6,915 nucleotides of DNA, taken from assembly GCA_934358675.1 (NCBI GenBank), contig CAKRKX010000110.1, positions 1 to 6,915 on the forward strand, written 5' to 3'. The notes beneath the pieces are model-generated. The model made no database searches. It was not told where the DNA came from and was given only the letters and a program-made list of their open reading frames with translations. This document shows, piece after piece, positions 1 to 6,832 of this stretch; positions within the stretch are counted from its first letter, which is position 1; each line of letters opens with the position of its first letter. Source of the stretch: an uncultured Agathobacter sp. GTDB taxonomy: Bacteria > Bacillota > Clostridia > Lachnospirales > Lachnospiraceae. Position numbers and translations under genes: made by a program.

Positions 1-1
1 G

Positions 2-103
2 GGAATGGATTATATTGTCACAAGGAATATCAAGGATTTTCAGAGTGGAAATACGAATGTGATCATTCCGGATGATTTTGTAAAAATAATGGAATTGGAA
101 TAA
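2..103 (+). CDS. PIN-domain (VapC-like) protein, C-terminal fragment
   Basis: The window opens inside this gene. The frame starting at base 2 runs 33 codons to TAA at 101-103. The visible tail contains DYIVTRNIKDF followed by a short stretch ending in IIPDDFVKIM. This is the typical end of PIN-fold ribonucleases: the Asp before Y-I-V-T-R-N is the last conserved acidic residue, and the final strand is followed by a 'P-x-x-F' helix. Family members are usually Mg-dependent RNases and often toxins of type II toxin-antitoxin pairs, with the antitoxin upstream, here out of view. It ends 17 nt before the AAA+ gene and I see no terminator between them, so the two may be co-transcribed. The call rests on a short tail, and a non-toxin PIN protein is equally possible. 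Confidence 0.6.
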   Translation, partial: GMDYIVTRNIKDFQSGNTNVIIPDDFVKIMELE

Positions 104-120
104 TGAAGGAGGACTGACAA

Positions 121-1605
121 ATGCCAGTATTTGATTTTAGTAATACACCGGACGCAAACAAGGATCCGGTTTGCACCTATACAACGTTTCGTTCGAATGA
201 ATCGGTACCGTGTGCCGAGCATCCGATCATGCTTCTTGACAACAGAGAACACAAGTGGAACCACCATTCTTCCGGTGTGTTCACGAACCCGATCAAGCGC
301 ACATCTTTTGAATTCCAGGAGGGGGACGGCATGATCAGCGCAGACATCATCGAGATCGATGCGCGTTTTGTAAGTCTGCTTCGCTGGCTCGGCGAGAATC
401 ACATCAATGTGCGTCTGTCCGGTGAAAACACGGACAAAGGATATGCCGTATACAAGATCCGTGAGATCGCGTTCGGCGGCGGCACAAAGCTTTCTGCGGA
501 GGACGGATTCCTTCAGTTTATGATCGACCGTCTGCTCGCAAGCAGCGCACCGGCAGATGAGGTCGAGGACGAGGATCAGGACGAAGACGGCGACGATATG
601 AAGCTGACAAGTTTACAGAGTATCACCGATTTTATGAACTGTGCGGGAAGAACACTTCCGGACAATATCCGTCTGTGGGCAAGACGTAACCTTGCGGTTG
701 CACGTTCCAACGAGGTATCGCCGGAGGAGCGCCGCCACGCGCAGAGAGCGCTCTCCATCATGATGAACATCCAGTGGAAGAGCAATTATTTTGAGGCGAT
801 CGATCCGAACGAGGCGCGCCGTATTCTTGACGAAGAACTGTACGGCATGGAGCGCGTAAAGCAGAGAATTATCGAGACAATCATCCAGATCAACCGAACC
901 CATACGCTCCCTGCATACGGACTTCTTTTGGTCGGACCGGCAGGAACCGGTAAGTCACAGATCGCTTACGCGGTTGCACGAATCTTAAAGCTTCCGTGGA
1001 CAACTCTTGATATGAGTTCGATCAACGATCCGGAGCAGCTGACCGGAAGTTCCCGTGTATATGCGAACGCGAAGCCGGGAATCATTATGGATGCATTCTC
1101 TATGGCGGGTGAGTCAAGCCTTGTATTTATCATCAACGAGCTTGATAAGGCAGCCGCAGGCAAAGGCAACGGTAATCCTGCAGACGTACTGCTGACACTG
1201 CTTGATAACCTTGGATTCACGGACAATTATATGGAGTGTATGATTCCGACTGTCGGTGTCTATCCGATCGCCACGGCAAATGATAAGTCACAGATCAGTG
1301 CGCCACTGATGTCGCGTTTTGCGGTCATTGATATTCCGGATTACACAGCTGAGGAGAAGAAAGTGATCTTCTCGAAGTTCGCATTACCGAAGGTATTAAG
1401 GAGAATGAGTCTACGCGAGGAGGAGTGCGTGATCACGGACGAAGCGCTTGACGCGATTGTCGCACAGTACAGGAATACATCCGGAATCCGTGATCTTGAG
1501 CAGGCTGCGGAGCACATTGCAGCCAACGCGTTATATCGCATCGAGGTTGAGCACATCGATCAGGTGGTATTTGACGCGGAGATGGTACGCGAATTACTGG
1601 CGTAA
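121..1605 (+). CDS. Lon-like AAA+ ATPase without protease domain
   Basis: This is a 494-residue protein. The ATG follows GAAGGAGGA (105-113) at a 7-nt spacing, which supports this start. Residues 1-145 match no family I recognise. A very acidic linker (146-159, nearly all D/E) precedes a helical stretch. The AAA+ module begins near YGMERVKQ (241-248), which resembles the start of the Lon ATPase domain. It then shows Walker A GPAGTGKS (272-279), Walker B FIINELDK (336-343), sensor 1 ATANDK with N387, a candidate arginine finger in PLMSRF (R399), and sensor 2 SGIRDLE (R457). The protein ends about 35 residues after sensor 2, so the Lon Ser-Lys protease domain is absent, and so is the usual Lon N-terminal domain. 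The Walker B Asp is Asn (N339) while the catalytic Glu (E340) is kept, so ATP may be bound but hydrolysed poorly or unusually. No signal peptide or membrane segment is visible, so it is probably a cytosolic oligomeric motor or remodeller. The substrate is unknown; the sigma-like gene 18 nt downstream is the obvious candidate partner (inference). Confidence 0.85.
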   Translation: MPVFDFSNTPDANKDPVCTYTTFRSNESVPCAEHPIMLLDNREHKWNHHSSGVFTNPIKRTSFEFQEGDGMISADIIEIDARFVSLLRWLGENHINVRLSGENTDKGYAVYKIREIAFGGGTKLSAEDGFLQFMIDRLLASSAPADEVEDEDQDEDGDDMKLTSLQSITDFMNCAGRTLPDNIRLWARRNLAVARSNEVSPEERRHAQRALSIMMNIQWKSNYFEAIDPNEARRILDEELYGMERVKQRIIETIIQINRTHTLPAYGLLLVGPAGTGKSQIAYAVARILKLPWTTLDMSSINDPEQLTGSSRVYANAKPGIIMDAFSMAGESSLVFIINELDKAAAGKGNGNPADVLLTLLDNLGFTDNYMECMIPTVGVYPIATANDKSQISAPLMSRFAVIDIPDYTAEEKKVIFSKFALPKVLRRMSLREEECVITDEALDAIVAQYRNTSGIRDLEQAAEHIAANALYRIEVEHIDQVVFDAEMVRELLA

Positions 1606-1623
1606 TATATTTGGAGGAAACAG

Positions 1624-2523
1624 ATGTTAGATCAGAGTTTATTTACAGAAACAATCCACGAGGTCGCAGAGATCATTCGTGTGTCACAGGGAAATATGAC
1701 GCGCGAGGAGATCTTAGGGTACTTTAAGGATATGGATTTGAACGAAGAGCAGCAGAACATGGTGCTGGATTTCCTGTTGAACCCGCATCCGGAAGATGAT
1801 GAATTTGCGGAAAATGCGGAGGCTTCGCAGGAGGACGTTTCACAATCCGGTGAAGGTGAGATGGATGATGAGAGTGAAGCTGCCTATAAAACAGAGTCGC
1901 TGAGCGGCGAGGAACTTGCAGAAGCCGGTCGCACTTTCGCAAAAGAGGCAGAAAACGGAACAAAGGCATCCGATGAACAAGCTGACAATGAAGCCGAACC
2001 TACCGGTGTCTTTCAGATGTATCTCGACGAACTGAATGAACTTTCTACTTATTCCAAGGAAAAGCAGGAAGAAATGTATAAGGCACTCCTCGCCGGAGAC
2101 GAGAGTGTGATCGCAGATATCACGAATTGCTGGCTTCCGGTCGTGCTGGAGAGTGCGAAGAAGCTGACAGAGTCGAATGATCCGGACAGTCTGCAGGATG
2201 TGGTGCAGGAAGGCAATATGGCGCTTTTTATGCGGCTTACAGAGCTTTGCGGCTCGCATGAGAAAATTGACGTTGAATCAGAACTTGCACAGGAAATCGA
2301 AAATGCAATGAAATCCTGCATTTTGGAGGACGAGGGAGAAGGCGAGAGTGAGGATGCGATGGTCGGCAAGATCACACTGATTAACGAGGCGGTCAAGTAT
2401 CTTGAAAAAGAGAAAGGAATGAAGCCCAGTGTCGCCGAACTTGCAGAATACACAAAAGTACCGGCTTCGGAACTGGATGAAATCCTACTATTTATAGAAA
2501 AGGCAAATCAGAAGAAAAAATGA
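1624..2523 (+). CDS. Degenerate sigma-70-like protein lacking region 4
   Basis: This is a 299-residue, strongly acidic protein. The ATG follows TTGGAGGA (1611-1618), 18 nt after the AAA+ stop. Residues about 8-52 (EEILGYFKDMDLNEEQQ core) resemble clostridial RpoD region 1.1. Residues 53-126 are a D/E-rich, low-complexity linker. Residues 128-205 follow sigma regions 1.2 to 2.2: GVFQMYLDELNEL, then LLAGDESVIADI, then LQDVVQEGNMAL (190-201), matching the core-binding 'DLIQEGNxGL' signature. The segment corresponding to 2.3/2.4 (214-234) has Glu, Gln and Asn where sigma factors carry Tyr, Trp-Trp, Arg and Gln for promoter melting and -10 recognition. Residues 258-295 look like the region 3 helix-turn-helix (GMKPSVAELAEYTKVPASEL). 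There is no region 4, and the 134 nt downstream do not encode one, so this is not a fresh frameshift. It probably contacts RNA polymerase core but cannot recognise promoters in the normal way; anti-sigma decoy, polymerase-associated factor or AAA+ adaptor are possible roles (inference). Confidence 0.72.
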   Translation: MLDQSLFTETIHEVAEIIRVSQGNMTREEILGYFKDMDLNEEQQNMVLDFLLNPHPEDDEFAENAEASQEDVSQSGEGEMDDESEAAYKTESLSGEELAEAGRTFAKEAENGTKASDEQADNEAEPTGVFQMYLDELNELSTYSKEKQEEMYKALLAGDESVIADITNCWLPVVLESAKKLTESNDPDSLQDVVQEGNMALFMRLTELCGSHEKIDVESELAQEIENAMKSCILEDEGEGESEDAMVGKITLINEAVKYLEKEKGMKPSVAELAEYTKVPASELDEILLFIEKANQKKK

Positions 2524-2553
2524 TAAATTTTTAACAAAATATTTTGCAAGCAT

Positions 2554-2572
2554 ATTGATTTTGGAAATCAAT
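2554..2572. repeat. Perfect inverted repeat over the pckA -35, candidate operator
   Basis: The arms ATTGATTT (2554-2561) and AAATCAAT (2565-2572) are exact reverse complements around the 3-nt spacer TGG. The left arm contains the -35 hexamer and the right arm lies in the promoter spacer. A dimeric repressor bound here would block RNA polymerase. It is not a convincing terminator for the upstream gene because the stem is AT-rich and no T-tract follows. The regulator is unknown. Confidence 0.5.
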
Positions 2573-2582
2573 CATGTATAAT
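2555..2582 (+). promoter_or_regulatory. pckA promoter (sigma-A type)
   Basis: A -35 box TTGATT (2555-2560) is separated by 16 nt from a perfect -10 box TATAAT (2577-2582). The expected transcription start is near 2589, giving a leader of about 70 nt before the pckA ATG. The leader contains a 10-bp palindrome AGAAGCTTCT (2616-2625) but no structure I recognise as a riboswitch. Confidence 0.8.
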
Positions 2583-2657
2583 ATTATGCGAAGAAGTTGG
2601 AAAAAATATAACAAAAGAAGCTTCTGCTAATTATTAAAGAAAAGGAGTCAGGGCAAG

Positions 2658-4262
2658 ATGGCAACAATTGATTTAACCAAGTATGGAATTACCGGAACTA
2701 CAGAAATCGTTTACAATCCTTCTTATGACGTATTATTCGAGGAAGAGACAAAGGCTGGTCTCGAGGGATACGAAGTTGGACAGGAGACAGAGCTTGGCGC
2801 TGTTAACGTAATGACTGGTATCTACACCGGACGTTCACCAAAAGACAAATACATCGTTATGGATGAGAACTCTAAGGACACTGTATGGTGGACAACAGAC
2901 GAATACAAGAACGATAACCACCCAATGTCAGAGGATACATGGGCAGTTGTTAAGGATATCGCTAAGAAGGAGCTTTGCAACAAGAGACTTTTCGTTGTAG
3001 ATGCTTTCTGTGGAGCAAACAAAGATACACGTATGGCTATCCGTTTTATCGTAGAGGTAGCTTGGCAGGCACATTTTGTAACAAATATGTTCATTCAGCC
3101 AACTGCTGAGGAACTTGAGAGCTTCGAGCCTGACTTTGTTGTATATAATGCTTCTAAGGCTAAGGTTGAGGACTACAAGGCATTAGGATTAAACTCTGAG
3201 ACCTGTGTAGCTTTCAATATCACAAGCAAGGAACAGGTTATCATCAATACATGGTACGGCGGAGAGATGAAGAAGGGTATGTTCTCTATGATGAACTACT
3301 TCCTTCCACTTAAGGGTATCGCTTCTATGCACTGTTCTGCAAACACAGACTTAAATGGTGAGAATACAGCAGTATTCTTCGGTCTTTCAGGAACAGGTAA
3401 GACAACATTATCTACAGATCCTAAGCGTCTTCTCATCGGTGATGATGAGCACGGCTGGGATGACAACGGAGTATTCAACTTCGAGGGTGGATGCTACGCG
3501 AAGGTTATCGATCTTGACAAGGATTCTGAGCCTGATATCTACAACGCAATCAGAAGAGATGCTCTTCTTGAGAACGTAACTGTTGATGCAAACGGTAAGA
3601 TCGACTTCACAGACAAGAGTGTTACAGAGAATACTCGTGTATCTTACCCAATCAATCATATTGAGAATATCGTACGTCCAATCTCTTCTGCACCAGCTGC
3701 AAAGAACGTAATCTTCTTATCAGCAGATGCATTTGGAGTACTTCCACCAGTATCTATCCTTACACCGGAGCAGACACAGTACTACTTCCTGTCAGGATTT
3801 ACTGCTAAGCTTGCTGGTACAGAGCGTGGAATCACTGAGCCTACACCTACATTCTCTGCTTGCTTCGGACAGGCATTCCTTGAGTTACATCCTACAAAGT
3901 ACGCTGAGGAGCTTGTTAAGAAGATGCAGAAGAGCGGAGCTAAGGCTTACCTCGTAAATACAGGATGGAACGGAACTGGAAAGAGAATCTCTATTAAGGA
4001 TACTCGTGGAATCATCGATGCAATCCTTAGCGGAGCAATCAATGAAGTTCCTACAAAGAAGATCCCAATGTTCAACTTCGAAGTTCCTACAGAGCTTCCA
4101 GGAGTAGATACAGGAATCCTTGATCCTCGTGATACTTACGCTGATGCTTCTGAGTGGGAGACAAAGGCTAAGGATCTTGCAGCAAGATTCCAGAAGAACT
4201 TTGCTAAGTACGAAGGCAACGCAGCTGGTAAGGCACTTGTTTCAGCTGGTCCTCAGTTATAA
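2658..4262 (+). CDS. pckA: Phosphoenolpyruvate carboxykinase (ATP)
   Basis: This enzyme catalyses oxaloacetate + ATP <-> PEP + ADP + CO2 in the cytosol, at the junction of gluconeogenesis and anaplerotic or fermentative C4 metabolism. The 534-residue length fits the ATP-dependent family. Visible motifs are TGRSPKDKY with substrate-binding R59; [14 protein letters not shown] with K206; SMHCSANT with H225; the P-loop GLSGTGKT (242-249); [10 protein letters not shown] with D262; [10 protein letters not shown] with R327; and [10 protein letters not shown] near the C-terminus. K206, H225 and D262 sit at the spacing of the metal ligands K213, H232 and D269 of the E. coli enzyme, so the active site looks intact. 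The start ATG follows AAAGGAG (2641-2647) at a 10-nt spacing. Codon use is strongly biased (AAG, GGA, CTT, AAC dominate) and unlike both neighbours, which suggests high expression. It has its own promoter with an overlapping palindrome and its own terminator, so it is probably monocistronic. The physiological direction cannot be read from sequence. Confidence 0.98.
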   Translation: MATIDLTKYGITGTTEIVYNPSYDVLFEEETKAGLEGYEVGQETELGAVNVMTGIYTGRSPKDKYIVMDENSKDTVWWTTDEYKNDNHPMSEDTWAVVKDIAKKELCNKRLFVVDAFCGANKDTRMAIRFIVEVAWQAHFVTNMFIQPTAEELESFEPDFVVYNASKAKVEDYKALGLNSETCVAFNITSKEQVIINTWYGGEMKKGMFSMMNYFLPLKGIASMHCSANTDLNGENTAVFFGLSGTGKTTLSTDPKRLLIGDDEHGWDDNGVFNFEGGCYAKVIDLDKDSEPDIYNAIRRDALLENVTVDANGKIDFTDKSVTENTRVSYPINHIENIVRPISSAPAAKNVIFLSADAFGVLPPVSILTPEQTQYYFLSGFTAKLAGTERGITEPTPTFSACFGQAFLELHPTKYAEELVKKMQKSGAKAYLVNTGWNGTGKRISIKDTRGIIDAILSGAINEVPTKKIPMFNFEVPTELPGVDTGILDPRDTYADASEWETKAKDLAARFQKNFAKYEGNAAGKALVSAGPQL

Positions 4263-4294
4263 TTCGAAAATTCGAACGTATATATGAGATTTAC

Positions 4295-4329
4295 AAAAAT
4301 CCTCGTCCACATTGTGGGCGGGGATTTTT
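4295..4329 (+). terminator. Intrinsic terminator after pckA
   Basis: The arms 4295-4310 and 4314-4329 form a 16-bp stem around the 3-nt loop ATT, counting two G-U wobble pairs. The core is CCTCGTCCAC / GTGGGCGGGG. A run of five A precedes it and five T close it, so it could act in both directions. It lies 33 nt after the pckA stop and before the next promoter, isolating pckA from the HD-GYP operon. Confidence 0.9.
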
Positions 4330-4345
4330 GAGTTGGGAAAATCAG

Positions 4346-4374
4346 TTGATTTCGTATCGAGGCCTGTTTATAAT
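4346..4374 (+). promoter_or_regulatory. Promoter of the HD-GYP operon
   Basis: TTGATT (4346-4351), a 17-nt spacer and a perfect TATAAT (4369-4374) make a good sigma-A promoter just after the pckA terminator. The predicted start near 4381 leaves a leader of under 50 nt, too short for a c-di-GMP riboswitch. The -35 lies inside a short inverted repeat, AAATCA (4339-4344) / TGATTT (4347-4352). Confidence 0.75.
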
Positions 4375-4412
4375 AAAATAGGTAATTGCGAAATAAAAGG
4401 GAGAAAGCGACT

Positions 4413-4421
4413 CCGGAGGAG
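4413..4421 (+). promoter_or_regulatory. Ribosome binding site fixing the start of the first HD-GYP gene
   Basis: CCGGAGGAG lies 7 nt before the ATG at 4429 (the GGAGG core is 9 nt away). The open frame extends upstream to an ATG at 4312, but that codon is inside the pckA terminator and upstream of the operon promoter, so 4429 is the start to use. Confidence 0.8.
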
Positions 4422-4428
4422 AATACCG

Positions 4429-5622
4429 ATGATAAAGGAAGCAGTAGCTTCGATAAAAAAAGTATGGAATTATGAGAAAACGATCAATGTAGATATCCGT
4501 GCGCTGCAGAACATGCTCGTTATTTTTGCAGTGGTTATGTTTTTGATCGATGTGGAAAATTTTAAGCTTGGAAAATATGGGATAGGAGGAGCAACACTGT
4601 TTGCCGCAGTGGTGTGTATTTTGTGTGCGGCAGCACTGAACCGGCGCCAAAAGGAAGTATACAGGATTGGCAGGCTTGTGGTGATCGTATTGCTGGCATT
4701 GGCACTGCCGATTGCAGCAGGCGGTGCCAATGACGGTTTTTCGCTGCTTTGGTATATGCTGATTCCGATTTTTACACTTGTGTTGTTTGGAATGCCATTT
4801 GGGGTGCCGGCATGTATCGGATTCGGGTTGGGAATCATGGTACTTTTCTGGACACCGGTGCGAGGGGTACTGCTCTATGCTTATCCGAAAGAGTATTTGT
4901 ATTATTATCCGATTTTTTACTGGGGCTTTTGTCTGCTCACCGTTGTGATGGACATATTCTATAAGCTTTACCAGATTCTTCAGGCTGAAAATGAGAAGAA
5001 GCTGGAGGAGGAAGTGCATCATGCGGTGGATGATACAAAGCAGCTGATGGTAAATTCGGTAGCAACGATCAGCCGGATGCTTGATGAGAAGGATTCCTAT
5101 ACGCAGGAACATTCCCAACGTGTGGCGGAGTATTCGGCGTTGATCGCGCAGAATTTGAAGACGGTTTCCTATACGGAGAGGGAGTTATCCCTGATCTACC
5201 GGAGTGCGCTGCTTCATGACATTGGAAAGATTGCAATACCGGATGCGGTGCTCAATAAGCCGGCACGTTTGACGGATGAAGAATTTGAGATTATGAAGAA
5301 GCACACCATCTGGGGACGGGAAATCCTCTCCGAACTTAAGTTTCTGCCGCAGGCGGATCTGGGTGCAAGCTATCATCATGAGCATTATGACGGAACCGGT
5401 TATCCGTTTGGACTGAAAGGGGAAGAACTCCCTCTGATCACGCGTATTATCAGTGCCGCAGACGCGCTCGATGCAATGAATTCCAATCGCTGCTACAGAA
5501 AGCATTGTGATAAGGATTATATTATCGGCGAGTTTGAAAAAGGGGCAGGAACACAGTTTGACCCGCAGGTGGCGCAAACGGTGGTTGAATTAATTCGGGA
5601 AGAAAAGATTGTTGTTTTATAA
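4429..5622 (+). CDS. Six-TM membrane HD-GYP c-di-GMP phosphodiesterase
   Basis: This 397-residue protein has hydrophobic segments at about 26-42, 52-70, 81-98, 104-122, 125-143 and 158-178. They form a membrane sensor module of no named family I can assign. A charged helical linker (181-210, probably coiled coil) leads to a cytoplasmic HD-GYP domain. The signature set is complete: EHSQRVAEYS with H228, LLHDIGKIAIPD with H263-D264 and K267, KKHTIWG with H292, YHHEHYDGTGYP with H316, H317, H319 and the G-Y-P triplet at 324-326, and SAADALDAM with D345. Active members of this family hydrolyse c-di-GMP, usually to GMP, with a two- or three-metal centre, and the domain shown here should be catalytic. 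What the membrane part senses is unknown. It is the first gene of an operon with a paralogue that starts 12 nt after its stop. The family call is firm; substrate (c-di-GMP versus another cyclic dinucleotide) is inferred. Confidence 0.92.
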   Translation: MIKEAVASIKKVWNYEKTINVDIRALQNMLVIFAVVMFLIDVENFKLGKYGIGGATLFAAVVCILCAAALNRRQKEVYRIGRLVVIVLLALALPIAAGGANDGFSLLWYMLIPIFTLVLFGMPFGVPACIGFGLGIMVLFWTPVRGVLLYAYPKEYLYYYPIFYWGFCLLTVVMDIFYKLYQILQAENEKKLEEEVHHAVDDTKQLMVNSVATISRMLDEKDSYTQEHSQRVAEYSALIAQNLKTVSYTERELSLIYRSALLHDIGKIAIPDAVLNKPARLTDEEFEIMKKHTIWGREILSELKFLPQADLGASYHHEHYDGTGYPFGLKGEELPLITRIISAADALDAMNSNRCYRKHCDKDYIIGEFEKGAGTQFDPQVAQTVVELIREEKIVVL

Positions 5623-5628
5623 AAGGTG
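5621..5628 (+). promoter_or_regulatory. Ribosome binding site fixing the start of the second HD-GYP gene
   Basis: AAAAGGTG overlaps the stop codon of the upstream gene. Its AGG core (5624-5626) is 8 nt before the ATG at 5635. The frame can be extended to GTG at 5626 or TTG at 5629, but those codons fall on or next to this site, so ATG 5635 is preferred. The overlap of stop and ribosome binding site suggests translational coupling. Confidence 0.65.
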
Positions 5629-5634
5629 TTGTAT

Positions 5635-6822
5635 ATGGAGAAGATGGTACATGTAATGAAGAAAAAGCTGAGGAATTTCCGGGATATTGTTCTGTGCCCA
5701 TATGAGGATGAGCAGCTGGCGGCATGGATCAAGCTGGTATTTGGAATGATCTGGGCGATCAGTATTCCAAATGGACTGATCTATGGTGCCGCAATGGAAT
5801 ACCAGATTGCACTGATGGTCATGGTAGGGGTATTGGCTTTGGATATGTGGATTGAGAGAAAGCATCGCAGCATGTGGCTGGATACCGTTGTGTTCATGCT
5901 GCTCTGTCTGCCGGTATTTTTCGTTTACTATCATGCATTGATCGGATCCTTTAGCGTGATGTTTCTGTTGATTTATGCCTGTGGTATTGTGTTTGTGCTT
6001 GGAATCGGCAGAAGTATCGTGATCAATCTTGCGTATCTGCTTGCAATCTTCATCGGTTTTCGATGGAATGCAGATTCGCCGGTCCGTGAGCTCTATGGTG
6101 AAAATATAGCGCTGAGATTTCCGTATCTGTTCGTCTGCATGGTGCTTATGGCATATTCTCTGATGTATACGATACAGAGATATTGGATGAATAAGCGCAG
6201 ACGTACCCAGATTCTGGAGAGACGCATCGCGGATGAGAGGCAGCAGCTGGATACCATATCGGTGAAGGTGATGGATTCGATGGTGCATGCTTTGGGAACG
6301 AAGATACCGGGAGAGGAGGAGCATTATCTCGGTGTGGCAGCATTTGCCCGTGAGATCGCATTAAGAGAAGGCATGGATGAGCAGCAGTGCGCAGATGCCT
6401 ACAGTGCAGGATTACTGCATGAAATCGGAATGATTGGCATTCCGGACGCGCTGATCCGCAGGGAAGATCTCTCGGATGAAGAATATAAAGTATTTCAGAC
6501 TTATGTGCAGAAAGGCTACCAGATCATCACGACATTGCATTCTACCGGAAGATCCGAGATCGCGGATGCGGTGCATTATCACAGAGAGGCGTATGATGGA
6601 AACGGATTTCTGGAGGGGCTGGCAGGAGAAAAGATTCCGAAGCTTGCCCGTGTTCTTGCGGTAGCGGATTATGCGGATCGGCATTTGAGAAGAGGTGAAT
6701 CTCCGATGCAGGTTGCGAAGCTGATTCTGGAGCAGCAGAACAGACTGTTTGAACCTCAGAGCGCGGAGATTATGGCACAGATGCTGCAGGAGCAGGAAAA
6801 CGAAAGAACCGCCTTATTGTAA
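5635..6822 (+). CDS. Six-TM membrane protein with degenerate HD-GYP domain
   Basis: This 395-residue paralogue of the preceding protein has the same architecture. Hydrophobic segments lie at about 31-51, 55-73, 82-100, 104-123, 127-143 and 162-181, followed by a basic, helical linker (183-212) and a cytoplasmic HD-GYP-type domain. The fold is recognisable from EEHYLGVAAFA (H230), GLLHEIGMIGIPDA, DLSDEEYKVF, YHREAYDGNGF and AVADYAD (D345). Key residues have changed: the HD pair is H262-E263, the following Lys is M266, the third His is Y290, the HHEH cluster is HREA (316-319), and GYP is G-F-L (324-326). With several metal ligands and the signature triplet lost, c-di-GMP hydrolysis is unlikely. 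A role as ligand sensor, dimerisation partner or regulator of the active paralogue is a reasonable inference. It is co-transcribed with the first gene, has no promoter of its own that I can see, and probably arose by tandem duplication. An alternative GTG start at 5626 would add three residues. Confidence 0.88.
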   Translation: MEKMVHVMKKKLRNFRDIVLCPYEDEQLAAWIKLVFGMIWAISIPNGLIYGAAMEYQIALMVMVGVLALDMWIERKHRSMWLDTVVFMLLCLPVFFVYYHALIGSFSVMFLLIYACGIVFVLGIGRSIVINLAYLLAIFIGFRWNADSPVRELYGENIALRFPYLFVCMVLMAYSLMYTIQRYWMNKRRRTQILERRIADERQQLDTISVKVMDSMVHALGTKIPGEEEHYLGVAAFAREIALREGMDEQQCADAYSAGLLHEIGMIGIPDALIRREDLSDEEYKVFQTYVQKGYQIITTLHSTGRSEIADAVHYHREAYDGNGFLEGLAGEKIPKLARVLAVADYADRHLRRGESPMQVAKLILEQQNRLFEPQSAEIMAQMLQEQENERTALL

Positions 6823-6832
6823 AATTAGAAAA

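Noticed and set aside
15..100. Promoter for the AAA+ gene inside the PIN gene tail
   Set aside because: TTGTCA at 15-20 could be a -35, but no acceptable -10 lies 16-18 nt downstream. The promoter is more likely upstream of the window.
121..1605. Annotation of the AAA+ gene as Lon protease
   Set aside because: Only the ATPase part is Lon-like. The protein ends shortly after sensor 2, so the Ser-Lys protease domain is missing.
2515..2536. AT-rich inverted repeat after the sigma-like gene as a terminator
   Set aside because: The AAAAAT/ATTTTT pairing has no GC in the stem and would be unstable. No clear terminator separates the sigma-like gene from pckA, so some read-through is possible.
4312..4428. 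N-terminal extension of the first HD-GYP protein to the ATG at 4312
   Set aside because: The ATG lies within the pckA terminator hairpin and upstream of the operon promoter, has no ribosome binding site, and the extension encodes an implausible Arg-rich segment. ATG 4429 has a strong site.
4375..4428. c-di-GMP riboswitch ahead of the HD-GYP operon
   Set aside because: The predicted leader is under 50 nt, too short for either known class, and no conserved core is visible.
4342..5118. Long open frame of 258 codons on the minus strand
   Set aside because: It is antisense to the first HD-GYP gene and its translation is rich in His, Cys, Gln and Ile with no domain pattern, as expected from the complement of membrane-segment codons.
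5617..6324. Open frame of 235 codons on the minus strand
   Set aside because: It is antisense to the second HD-GYP membrane region, His/Gln-rich with no recognisable motif or ribosome binding site, so it is a shadow.
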